Source: an uncultured Clostridia bacterium
GTDB lineage: Bacteria > Bacillota > Clostridia > TANB77 > CAG-465
Assembly: GCA_944383035.1 (NCBI GenBank)
Contig: CALWOE010000012.1
Span: 1-35,417 of the forward strand
Direction: 5' to 3'
DNA: 35,417 nucleotides
This document shows positions 1-6,831 of the stretch, in pieces. The translations under genes and the position numbers were made by a program. Within the stretch, counting starts at the first letter, position 1. Each line of letters begins with the position of its first letter. The notes beneath the pieces are model-generated. The model searched no databases. It saw only the letters and a list, made by a program, of their open reading frames with translations, and was not told where the DNA came from.

Positions 1-1194
1 CCAAATACTGTTACATATATTGGTAGCCAAGCTTTTAGAGTAACAAAAAATTTAACAAGTATAAATTTACCAGATAGCATATCATTTATAGGTGGACAGT
101 CTTTTTTACGTTCTGGTATAAATGAAGTAAAAATACCAAGTTCTTTAAAAGAGATAGACGGGCAAACGTTTAGTAATTGTCAAAATTTACGAAAAGTAAT
201 AATTCCAAGTTCTGTTACTGAAATAAATTCTAGTGCATTTTCAGCTTGTAGAAATTTAAATAACATAGATACAAGTGCAAATGATAATTTTATTTTTGAA
301 AATAATTGTCTTTATACAAAAGATTATAAAACATTATTAACTGTTACAGGAAGTGTAACTAGCATACAAATTAATGAAAATACAGAAGAAATATCTTCTT
401 ATGCAATGAATGGAATTATAAGTATAAAAGAAATATATATACCATCAAATATAAAAGCAATTGGAGAACCATTAGCTTTAGGAGTACATAAATTAGATAA
501 ATTGGTAGTAGATGAAGGAAATTTATATTATGCAAGTATAGATAATGATTTATATGATAAAAGTTTAGAAACTTTAATTAAGTGTAATAAAGATGGAGAT
601 GTGGTTGTAAAAGAAGGTGTAAAAAGATTAATCAATGGAACATTTTTAATTGAAGGGATAAATTCAATAAAATTTCCAGAAAGTTTGGAAACAATAACCG
701 GAGTTAATACGATTCCTTCAAGCGTTACTTATTTATATATTCCAAAAAATGTAACAAATATAGTTAACACTTCTATAATTTATGTAAAAGAAATTGAAGT
801 ATCTGAAGAAAATACAAAATATAAATCAATAGATAATAAGTACTTAGTAAGCAAAGATGGAAAGACATTATATTTTGCATCTTATGATTTGGCTAATATA
901 AATGATTTACCAGAAACTATTGAAACAATTGAAGGTTATGCTTTCTATTCACATGCCAATTTATTAGAGGTAAATTTAAAAGCACCAATAAAAGAAATAA
1001 AAGTTGGAGCTTTTGATAGTTGTTCATCATTAAGAAAAATAGAGGTTGCAAATACAATACAAAAAATTGAAAGTAGCGCATTTGGTAGATCGAATAATTT
1101 AACAGAAATAATAATACATAAAAAAAGAGGAGAAATAGAAGGAGAACCTTGGAGAGCAGTATATGGGACAAGAGTTATACAATATGATATCTAG
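1..1194 (+). CDS. BspA-like leucine-rich-repeat (LRR_5) protein, 5'-truncated
   Basis: The reading frame is open from the first base of the window to the TAG at 1192-1194, giving 397 residues of the C-terminal part; the start and any signal peptide lie off the left edge. It is built from repeats of about 22-24 residues with the BspA/LRR_5 pattern: an aliphatic strand (IPSSV, LPDSI), then T-x-I-x-x-x-A/T-F, then a C-x-N-L turn. Examples are IPSSVTEINSSAFSACRNL and a later copy ending IGYAF-like (IEGYAFYSHANL). Family members are usually surface or secreted adhesion-type proteins. Longer spacers with an FxNNCLYT-type segment separate groups of repeats, which is common in the family. No LPXTG or other anchor is visible at the C-terminus (it ends TRVIQYDI), so any anchoring would have to be N-terminal. 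Family call is strong; the ligand is unknown. Confidence 0.85.
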   Translation, partial: PNTVTYIGSQAFRVTKNLTSINLPDSISFIGGQSFLRSGINEVKIPSSLKEIDGQTFSNCQNLRKVIIPSSVTEINSSAFSACRNLNNIDTSANDNFIFENNCLYTKDYKTLLTVTGSVTSIQINENTEEISSYAMNGIISIKEIYIPSNIKAIGEPLALGVHKLDKLVVDEGNLYYASIDNDLYDKSLETLIKCNKDGDVVVKEGVKRLINGTFLIEGINSIKFPESLETITGVNTIPSSVTYLYIPKNVTNIVNTSIIYVKEIEVSEENTKYKSIDNKYLVSKDGKTLYFASYDLANINDLPETIETIEGYAFYSHANLLEVNLKAPIKEIKVGAFDSCSSLRKIEVANTIQKIESSAFGRSNNLTEIIIHKKRGEIEGEPWRAVYGTRVIQYDI

Positions 1195-1254
1195 AAAAAT
1201 TGAACGTAATAAAATTTAAATTGTAATTATTATATATTCTTTTTTGTAATTTAA

Positions 1255-1263
1255 TGATATAAT
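1255..1263 (+). promoter_or_regulatory. Extended -10 promoter for the GNAT gene
   Basis: TGATATAAT (TG at 1255-1256, TATAAT at 1258-1263) lies 26 bases before the start codon of the acetyltransferase gene. No good -35 box is seen 17 bases upstream, as is common for extended -10 promoters. Confidence 0.5.
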
Positions 1264-1289
1264 GTATATATATTTTTAGGAGTGATTAT

Positions 1290-1868
1290 ATGGAATTTTT
1301 TAAAAAGTTATTAGGAGAAAGAATATATTTATCACCAAAAAGTGTAAGTGATGAAACAATAAAAAAATATACTGAATGGATGAATGATTTTAATGTTACA
1401 GATTATACAGGAAAGAGTAGTGATATTACAACTTTTGTAAATGAAAAAGATTGGTTAGAAAATGTAGCAAAAGGTAATGATAAAAAAAGATGTTTTGATA
1501 TTGTAACTTTAGATAATGATATTGTAATAGGTACAGTAGGACTTGAAAATATTATTTTTATTTCAAGAAGTGCAGAACTTGGTATTTTTATAGGCGACGA
1601 AAAATACAGAAATAATGGATTTGGAAAAGAAGCTATAAATTTAATTTTAGAATATGGTTTTAAATATTTAAATTTACATAGTATATATTTATCACTTTTA
1701 GCCATAAATGAAAGGGCACATAAATGTTATTTAAAGTGTGGATTTAAAGATATTGGATATAAAAGAGAGGCTATATTTTTAAATGGGAAATATTATGATA
1801 GATTATATATGGATATTTTAGAAAATGAATTTGATGGTGATTATATAAAAAATAAAAATATTAAATAA
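1290..1868 (+). CDS. GNAT-family N-acetyltransferase (RimJ/RimL type)
   Basis: 192-aa protein of the RimJ/RimL-like (Acetyltransf_3) group, which transfers an acetyl group from acetyl-CoA to a protein N-terminus or small-molecule amine. The acetyl-CoA loop is visible as YRNNGFGKEA in mid-protein. It is preceded by the strand with SAELGIFIGD and followed by LHSIYLSLLAINERAHKCYLKCGF, the typical C-terminal segment in which the Asn and the Tyr-x-x-x-GF pattern sit. The start is set by AGGAGTGA eight bases upstream and by its own extended -10 promoter. It appears to be a single-gene unit. The substrate cannot be predicted from sequence. Confidence 0.85.
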   Translation: MEFFKKLLGERIYLSPKSVSDETIKKYTEWMNDFNVTDYTGKSSDITTFVNEKDWLENVAKGNDKKRCFDIVTLDNDIVIGTVGLENIIFISRSAELGIFIGDEKYRNNGFGKEAINLILEYGFKYLNLHSIYLSLLAINERAHKCYLKCGFKDIGYKREAIFLNGKYYDRLYMDILENEFDGDYIKNKNIK

Positions 1869-2191
1869 AAATATTAAATAAATATATTAAATAAATATAT
1901 TTATATATTATTTAAGTATAAATTTTAGTTTATTATATAAAAAATATAAATTATACTTGAAAAAAGTAAAAATAATATGTATAATTTTATTATAAATTGG
2001 AAATAAAATAATTGTATAAATTTAAAATATGTAAACTAAAAGAGGTAAAAATACGATTATACTACACACACACACACATACCAAAAATTGTAAAAAATGT
2101 AATGTAAAATTAATAAATAATAAGTCAAAAAATGTAAAAAATGTAAACCAATACTAGTAAATAAACTAGTATTGGTTTTTTGGATAATGAA
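1869..2191. other. AT-rich intergenic region with an imperfect hairpin, CA microsatellite and orphan terminator
   Basis: No gene is visible in these 323 bases. They hold A/T-rich short repeats of the ATTAAATAAAT type at the start and an AT-only hairpin whose arms are 1914-1922 and 1951-1958 (AAGTATAA/TTATACTT), a possible weak terminator for the acetyltransferase gene. There is also an (AC)7A tract at 2064-2078, repeated copies of AAAAAATGTAA between about 2093 and 2146, and the strong hairpin at 2145-2178 listed separately. No start codon with an SD opens a usable ORF. Confidence 0.6.
2145..2181 (+). terminator. Rho-independent terminator without an adjacent gene
   Basis: A perfect 14-bp stem (arms 2145-2158 and 2165-2178, AAACCAATACTAGT and its complement) with a 6-nt AAATAA loop runs into a T-tract. 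It lies 277 bases after the last gene stop and just before the IS200 left end. It may end the acetyltransferase transcript or an unrecognised small RNA. Confidence 0.75.
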
Positions 2192-2239
2192 AACCCCGCG
2201 TTTTACGTGGGGTTCTAAAAGCTTTTAGCTATGAGTGAA

Positions 2240-2312
2240 ATAAATCTCCTCCTTTGATATAATATTTTTGGTTTGGTCAACCGCAAAAATAAAATCAAAG
2301 GAGGAGATTTAT
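2240..2312 (+). promoter_or_regulatory. Stem-loop that sequesters the tnpA ribosome binding site
   Basis: The 19 bases at 2240-2258 are a perfect reverse complement of 2294-2312, and the second arm contains the whole AAAGGAGGAG SD of tnpA. Folding of the leader would hide the SD. IS200 elements are known to limit transposase translation by such a leader stem-loop; here the pairing is seen directly. Confidence 0.75.
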
Positions 2313-2314
2313 CT

Positions 2315-2824
2315 ATGAAAATAGACAAAAATAGTTTAGCACATAGTGCTTGGAATTGCAAATACCATATAGTGTTTGCTCCCAAATATAGGAAAATGGC
2401 AATATATGGGAAAATAAGAAAAGATATAGGAGTAATAATAAGGAGATTATGTGAGCAGAAAGGAATAGAAATAATAGAAGCAGAATTATGTCCAGATCAT
2501 ATACATAGGCTAGTAAGTATTCCACCGAAATATAGTGTATCAAGTGTAATGGGATATATAAAAGGAAAAAGTAGCTTGATGATATTTGATAGACATGCGA
2601 ACTTAAAGTACAGATATGGAAATAGGCACTTTTGGTGTACAGGCTATTATGTGGATACAGTAGGCAAAAATAAAAAAGCAATAGAAGAATATATAAGAAA
2701 ACAATTACAAGAAGATATAGCAACAGATCAAATAAGTATCAAAGAATATGTTGACCCATTTGAGAAGGAAGAAAAGGAAAAAGAAAGAAAAATAAAAAAA
2801 GGGTTAGGACCACTTAAGTGGTAG
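2315..2824 (+). CDS. tnpA: IS200/IS605-family transposase TnpA
   Basis: 169-aa Y1 HUH transposase that cuts and rejoins single-stranded DNA at the element's hairpin ends. The start is the ATG at 2315, placed by the AAAGGAGGAG SD at 2297-2306; an in-frame upstream start at 2273 would lie inside the SD-sequestering stem and adds residues foreign to the family. The HUH motif is H62-I63-H64 in CPDHIHRLVSIPPKYS. The catalytic Tyr is expected at Y126 in EEYIRKQ, with the helper Gln four residues on (Q130). Two positions look unusual against what I recall of close relatives: Arg65 directly after HUH (usually Met) and Thr109 in HFWCTGYY (usually Arg). Length is complete and there is no frameshift, so it may still be active. 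Confidence 0.9.
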   Translation: MKIDKNSLAHSAWNCKYHIVFAPKYRKMAIYGKIRKDIGVIIRRLCEQKGIEIIEAELCPDHIHRLVSIPPKYSVSSVMGYIKGKSSLMIFDRHANLKYRYGNRHFWCTGYYVDTVGKNKKAIEEYIRKQLQEDIATDQISIKEYVDPFEKEEKEKERKIKKGLGPLKW

Positions 2825-2956
2825 CCTGAGAAAGAAATGCGGTTGACAGACCATTCAGTAGGGCTTAAGCCCAGAAGTGCCAGTACAAAAGCCTTTTAGG
2901 CGCAGAGCAAACCACCCGTTTTACGGGTGGTTATGATTGTATATTTTTTATTTATT

Positions 2957-2985
2957 TTGTCTTTTTGTAAATTTTATGGTATAAT
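2957..2985 (+). promoter_or_regulatory. SigA-type promoter for trmN6-rsmI-rnhB
   Basis: TTGTCT (2957-2962), a 17-base spacer and TATAAT (2980-2985) with an extended TGG in front. It lies 24 bases before the trmN6 start, just outside the IS200 right end. Confidence 0.6.
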
Positions 2986-3009
2986 CTTGTTTGAAATAGG
3001 AGATATTTT

Positions 3010-3783
3010 ATGGGAAATATTGATATAGTAGATTTAGGATATAACGGATATAAAATAAAACAAGATAAAAGATATTTTTGTTTTGGTATGGATAGTGTTC
3101 TTTTAGCAAATTTTGTGAGTTCGAATAATGCAAATAATGTTATTTTAGATTTATGTACTGGTTCAGGAGTTATACCAGTTATAATTTCATATAAGAAAAA
3201 GTATAAAAAAATATATGGTATTGAATTACAAAAAGAAATGTTTGAGTTATTTAAAGAAAATGTTAATTTAAATAAATTAAATGATAAAATAGAGTGTATA
3301 AATGAAGATATAAAAAATATCAAAAATATTAGAAAAAAATTAATAGATAATGAAAATAAAGATGTTTTTGATATTATATGTGTAAATCCACCATATAAAA
3401 AAGGTGGTACTGGAATAAAAAACGATGATACTGTAAAATATATAGCACGTCATGAAGTAATGTGTACATTAGAAGATGTTTTTTTTACATCTAAATCTTT
3501 GTTAAAAAGCAATGGTAAAATGTATATGGTTCATAAACCAGATAGATTAGTAGATATAATATATTTTGCAAGAAAATATAAATTAGAACCAAAAAAAATA
3601 CAGTTTGTATATCCAAAAGTAGATAAAAAGCCATCAATTGTACTTCTTGAATTCGTGAAAAATGGAAGAGGTCAGTTAGATGTATTAGAACCATTAATAG
3701 AATACAATGAGGATGGAAGTTATACAGATAGTATATATAAAATATATGGAATGGAGAATAAAGATGTCAAGAAAGAATGTTAG
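3010..3783 (+). CDS. trmN6: tRNA1(Val) (adenine(37)-N6)-methyltransferase-like protein
   Basis: 257-aa class I SAM-dependent methyltransferase of the TrmN6/YfiC group, which N6-methylates A37 of tRNA1(Val) in E. coli. The N-terminus has the family signature of QDKRYFCFGMDSVLLA. The SAM-binding motif I is LDLCTGSGVIP, and the catalytic N6-adenine motif is N126-P-P-Y129 followed by KKGGTG. AGGAGAT upstream supports this start. It is the first gene of a three-gene unit with rsmI and rnhB; rsmI starts inside its last 20 bases. In Firmicutes this gene commonly sits next to rsmI, which supports the assignment. The exact tRNA substrate is inferred from the family. Confidence 0.9.
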   Translation: MGNIDIVDLGYNGYKIKQDKRYFCFGMDSVLLANFVSSNNANNVILDLCTGSGVIPVIISYKKKYKKIYGIELQKEMFELFKENVNLNKLNDKIECINEDIKNIKNIRKKLIDNENKDVFDIICVNPPYKKGGTGIKNDDTVKYIARHEVMCTLEDVFFTSKSLLKSNGKMYMVHKPDRLVDIIYFARKYKLEPKKIQFVYPKVDKKPSIVLLEFVKNGRGQLDVLEPLIEYNEDGSYTDSIYKIYGMENKDVKKEC

Positions 3784-4660
3784 TACAAGAGGAAATAAAA
3801 TAGTAGAAAAAGATATAGAAAAAGGGTGCTTGTATATTGTTGGTACTCCAATAGGAAATCTAGGAGATATTACATATAGAGCAGTTGAAACTTTAAAAAA
3901 AGTAGATATAATATTAGCAGAAGATACAAGGAATACTTTAAAACTTTTAAATTATTTGCAAATTTCAAAGCATATGATAAGTTATCATAGACATAATGAA
4001 CAAGAAAAAATACAAAGTGTAGTAAAATTATTAGAAGATAAAAAAGATATTGCTTTAGTTAGTGATGCAGGTATGCCTATAATATCTGATCCAGGATATT
4101 TTTTAGTAGACTATTTAGTAAAAAATGGATATCATGTTGAAGTTATACCTGGGGTAACAGCTTTTGTAACAGCTCTTGTAATGAGTGGAATAAATAGTAC
4201 AACTTTTACATTTGAAGGTTTTTTGTCTGTAAATAAAAAACAAAGAAATAAAAGATTAGAAAGTTTAAGTAAAGAAACTAGAACTATGATTTTTTATGAA
4301 GCTCCACATAAAATTTTATCAACACTAGAAGATATGAAAGAAGCATTTGGTGAAAGAAAAATATGTATTGCAAGAGAGCTTACTAAAATACATGAAGAAT
4401 ATATATATACAACGTTTGAAGAAGCAATTAAAAATATAAAAGAAAACTCTATAAAAGGTGAAATTGTACTTGTAATAGAGGGACTTTCAGAGGAAAAATT
4501 AGAAGAAGAAAAAAATGAAAAGTTAAGTAAAATATCTATAAAAGATTTAGTAAAAGAAAAAATGGAAGAAGGTTTTACTAAAAAAGAAGCAATAAAGCAA
4601 GTGGCAAAGCTAAAATCAATACCTAAAAATGATGTATATAAAGAATGTTTAGATTTATAG
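3764..4660 (+). CDS. rsmI: 16S rRNA (cytidine(1402)-2'-O)-methyltransferase
   Basis: 298-aa RsmI, which 2'-O-methylates C1402 of 16S rRNA in the decoding centre. The tetrapyrrole-methylase fold is clear: LYIVGTPIGNLGDITYRA near the N-terminus, AEDTRNTLKLL, YHRHNE, then ALVSDAGMPIISDPG and VIPGVTAFVTALVMSG. The C-terminal part has the usual KEAIKQVAKL helix. I start at the ATG at 3764, which has GGAG about eight bases upstream and begins MSRKN; an earlier in-frame ATG at 3707 lies deep in trmN6 and lacks an SD. The 20-base overlap with trmN6 suggests translational coupling. Confidence 0.95.
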   Translation: MSRKNVSTRGNKIVEKDIEKGCLYIVGTPIGNLGDITYRAVETLKKVDIILAEDTRNTLKLLNYLQISKHMISYHRHNEQEKIQSVVKLLEDKKDIALVSDAGMPIISDPGYFLVDYLVKNGYHVEVIPGVTAFVTALVMSGINSTTFTFEGFLSVNKKQRNKRLESLSKETRTMIFYEAPHKILSTLEDMKEAFGERKICIARELTKIHEEYIYTTFEEAIKNIKENSIKGEIVLVIEGLSEEKLEEEKNEKLSKISIKDLVKEKMEEGFTKKEAIKQVAKLKSIPKNDVYKECLDL

Positions 4661-4669
4661 GAGGCATAT

Positions 4670-5296
4670 ATGAAAGACGAAGAAATTGAAAGATTAAAAG
4701 AAATGTTAAAAATAGAGGACAGTTTGTATAGTGAAGGTTATGAATATATATGTGGAATAGATGAGGCTGGAAGAGGTCCACTTTGTGGCCCAGTAGTTGC
4801 AGCAGCGGTAATATTACCAAAAGATAAATATATAGAAGGCGTAAATGATTCAAAAAAATTATCACCTAAAAAAAGAGAAAAGTTATATGATGATATAAAA
4901 AAAGAAGCTATATCAGTTGGCATAGGTATTGTGGATGTTGATATTATTGAAGAAATAAATATATTAAATGCAACTAAACTTGCAATGATAAAAGCAGTAA
5001 AAGACTTAAAAATAAAACCAGATTATTTGTTAATAGATGGAAATCAATTAATAGATATTGATATTGAAAAACAAACAGTAGTATCTGGAGATGCAAAATC
5101 AGAATCAATTGCAGCAGCATCAATAATAGCAAAAGTTACAAGAGATAGAATGCTTGTAAATTTTGATAAGTTGTACCCAGAATATGGATTTGCAAAACAT
5201 AAGGGATATGGTACAAAAATGCATATCGAAGCAATAAAAAAATACGGACTTACACCTATTCATAGAAAAAGTTTTTGTAAAAAATTTGTTGAATAA
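4670..5296 (+). CDS. rnhB: Ribonuclease HII
   Basis: 208-aa RNase HII, which cuts RNA in RNA-DNA hybrids and at single ribonucleotides in DNA. The signature GIDEAGRGPLCGPVVAAAV gives the catalytic D31-E32. Further expected elements are VNDSKKLSPKKRE, LLIDGN, and SIAAASIIAKVTRDR with the C-terminal KHKGYGTKMH. A TAGGAGG SD precedes the ATG, nine bases after the rsmI stop, so it is the last gene of the trmN6-rsmI-rnhB unit. Length and motifs are normal for the family. Confidence 0.96.
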   Translation: MKDEEIERLKEMLKIEDSLYSEGYEYICGIDEAGRGPLCGPVVAAAVILPKDKYIEGVNDSKKLSPKKREKLYDDIKKEAISVGIGIVDVDIIEEINILNATKLAMIKAVKDLKIKPDYLLIDGNQLIDIDIEKQTVVSGDAKSESIAAASIIAKVTRDRMLVNFDKLYPEYGFAKHKGYGTKMHIEAIKKYGLTPIHRKSFCKKFVE

Positions 5297-5316
5297 AAAA
5301 ATAAATATGATATAAT
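5289..5316 (+). promoter_or_regulatory. Promoter for the Ham1-like gene
   Basis: TTGAAT (5289-5294, inside the rnhB end) with a 16-base spacer to TATAAT (5311-5316), with an extended TGA. It lies 35 bases before the next start. Confidence 0.6.
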
Positions 5317-5350
5317 TAAAGTAACATTAAAAAGTTAGGAGGATCTGATT

Positions 5351-5941
5351 ATGTCTTTTGAAAAACAAGAAATTGTTTTTGTTACTCATAACAAAGGCAA
5401 GATTGCAACTGCACAAAAATATTTTACAAAAAATCAACTTGAATTTAAGATTTATGAGTATGAACTTGAAGAACCTAGATCAGATGATTTAAGAACTATT
5501 GCAGAATCTAAAGTAAAACAAGCTTTTAAACTTGTTAACAAACCATGTATTGCTTTAGATACAGGATTTTATATTAATAGTTTAAATGGTTTCCCAAAAG
5601 CTTTTGTAAACTTTGCATTAGATACTATTGGTGTTGATGGGATTTTAAAATTAATGGATGGTGTTGTAGATAGAAGTTGTCATTTTGGTGAGTGTTTAGC
5701 ATATTATGATGGTGCTTACTTACAATTTTTCGAATGTAAAATTCCAGGGCTAATATCATTTAAAAAATTAGGTAAAGATACAGATGTAAAATGGAGTGAT
5801 CTTTGGTATATCTTTATTCCACAAGGATATGATTTAACACTTGCACAAATGGATGATGATATGAGAAATGAAAGACAAAGAAAAATGCCAAAAGAATCTA
5901 TTGAAATGTTTTCAATTTGGTATAAACAAAGATTAAAATAA
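5351..5941 (+). CDS. Ham1/ITPA-like non-canonical purine NTP pyrophosphatase, divergent
   Basis: 196-aa protein resembling the Ham1/RdgB family, which hydrolyses dITP/XTP to the monophosphate to clean the nucleotide pool. Visible are the N-terminal THNKGKIATAQ (phosphate-binding T/S-x-N-x-x-K) and ALDTGFYINSLNGFPKAF, corresponding to the D-[DS]-S/T-G segment. Near the end is IPQGYDLTLAQM, matching the usual F-x-P-x-G-x-x-x-T-x-A-E-M. The central part (DTIGVDGILKLMDGV) reads more like archaeal/eukaryotic ITPA than bacterial RdgB. The basic SHR motif normally near the C-terminus is not visible. TTAGGAGG SD; own promoter and terminator. Family likely; substrate uncertain. Confidence 0.75.
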   Translation: MSFEKQEIVFVTHNKGKIATAQKYFTKNQLEFKIYEYELEEPRSDDLRTIAESKVKQAFKLVNKPCIALDTGFYINSLNGFPKAFVNFALDTIGVDGILKLMDGVVDRSCHFGECLAYYDGAYLQFFECKIPGLISFKKLGKDTDVKWSDLWYIFIPQGYDLTLAQMDDDMRNERQRKMPKESIEMFSIWYKQRLK

Positions 5942-5968
5942 ACAGGCTTATTGCTTGTTTATTTTTTT
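5937..5968 (+). terminator. Rho-independent terminator after the Ham1-like gene
   Basis: An 11-bp stem with one G-U pair (arms 5937-5947 and 5953-5963) and a TTATT loop, then a T-run. It includes the stop codon of the upstream gene. Confidence 0.85.
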
Positions 5969-5974
5969 GTTAGA

Positions 5975-5983
5975 TGATATAAT
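5975..5983 (+). promoter_or_regulatory. Extended -10 promoter for the exonuclease III gene
   Basis: TGATATAAT (TATAAT at 5978-5983) directly after the preceding terminator and 20 bases before the start codon. The -35 region is just T-rich. Confidence 0.5.
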
Positions 5984-6003
5984 TTAGATCAAGGAGGAAA
6001 TTT

Positions 6004-6762
6004 ATGAAATTAATATCTTGGAATGTAAACGGGCTTAGAGCTTGTATAAATAAAGGATTTAATGATTTTTTTGAAAATATTAATGCAGATATATTTTGTA
6101 TTCAAGAGACAAAAATGCAAGAAGAGCAAGCAGAAAATATAAATTATGATGGATACTTAAAATATATGAATAGTGCAATAAAAAAAGGATATTCTGGAAC
6201 AGCAATATTTACAAAAATAAAGCCATTAAATGTATATTATGGAATAGGAAAAGATGAACATGATAAGGAAGGAAGAGTTATAACTTTAGAGTATGATAAA
6301 TTCTTTCTTGTAAATTCATATACACCGAATTCTAAAAAGGATTTGGAAAGATTAGATTATAGAATGATTTGGGAAGATGAGATAAGAAATTATCTATTAA
6401 CCTTAAATGAAAAAAAGCCAGTTATATATTGTGGTGATTTAAACGTAGCACATGAAGAAATAGATATTAAAAATCCTAAAACTAACCATAATTCTGCTGG
6501 ATTTACTGATAATGAAAGAGAAAAAATGACATTACTTTTAAATAATGGATTTATAGATACGTTTAGATATTTACATAAAGATACTGTAGATGCTTATACT
6601 TGGTGGTCATATATGCATAGTGCAAGAAGTAAAAATATAGGTTGGCGTATAGATTATTTTATAACTTCAGAAAATGTGAAAGATAAAATTAAAGAAGCAA
6701 AAATTCATAGTGAAATATTAGGTAGTGATCATTGTCCGATAGAGCTTGATATTGATATATAA
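6004..6762 (+). CDS. xth: Exodeoxyribonuclease III / AP endonuclease
   Basis: 252-aa ExoIII-type endonuclease/exonuclease/phosphatase-fold enzyme that cleaves abasic sites in base-excision repair. Motifs in order: KLISWNVNGLRA at the N-terminus, DIFCIQETKM with the metal-binding Glu, VNSYTPN, the catalytic YCGDLNVAH (Asp/Asn), AYTWWSYMHSARSKNIGWRIDYF, and the terminal GSDHCPIELDI with the catalytic Asp-His. An AAGGAGGA SD sits six bases upstream. Length matches the family. Together with ung at 30319 it gives this window two base-excision-repair genes. Confidence 0.96.
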   Translation: MKLISWNVNGLRACINKGFNDFFENINADIFCIQETKMQEEQAENINYDGYLKYMNSAIKKGYSGTAIFTKIKPLNVYYGIGKDEHDKEGRVITLEYDKFFLVNSYTPNSKKDLERLDYRMIWEDEIRNYLLTLNEKKPVIYCGDLNVAHEEIDIKNPKTNHNSAGFTDNEREKMTLLLNNGFIDTFRYLHKDTVDAYTWWSYMHSARSKNIGWRIDYFITSENVKDKIKEAKIHSEILGSDHCPIELDIDI

Positions 6763-6769
6763 ATCATTG

Positions 6770-6798
6770 TTGAAAATAATTTATATTTGTAGTAAAAT
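6770..6798 (+). promoter_or_regulatory. SigA-type promoter for the 555-aa gene
   Basis: TTGAAA (6770-6775), a 17-base spacer, TAAAAT (6793-6798), 33 bases before the start. Confidence 0.65.
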
Positions 6799-6831
6799 AA
6801 AAATAAAGTAATTATAAAGTGAGGTATTCTT

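Larger units (their letters stand above)
2192..2932 (+). mobile_element. IS200-type insertion sequence (tnpA only, no tnpB)
   Basis: A single Y1-type tnpA gene is bracketed by two subterminal hairpins of the same design: left 2192-2214 (arms AACCCCGCG/CGTGGGGTT, one G-U pair) and right 2910-2932 (arms AACCACCCG/CGGGTGGTT, perfect). Each has 9 bp and a TTTTA loop. IS200/IS605 elements lack terminal inverted repeats and use such hairpins as single-strand recognition sites, so the real cleavage points lie some bases outside the hairpins; I give only the hairpin-to-hairpin span. Inside the left end is a 14-nt palindrome (2215-2228, CTAAAAGCTTTTAG). After tnpA are another palindrome (2861-2872, GGGCTTAAGCCC) and a small GCCT/AGGC hairpin (2891-2901). 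The element is clearly more GC-rich than its surroundings. Confidence 0.85.

Noticed and set aside
2064-2078. CA microsatellite as a phase-variation switch
   Set aside because: It is in a spacer, not in a gene or between promoter boxes, so no on/off effect can be seen.
2825-2909. TnpB guide RNA (omega RNA) remnant at the IS200 right end
   Set aside because: There is no trace of tnpB coding sequence, and this segment seems a normal part of tnpA-only IS200 ends; the small palindromes alone are not enough.
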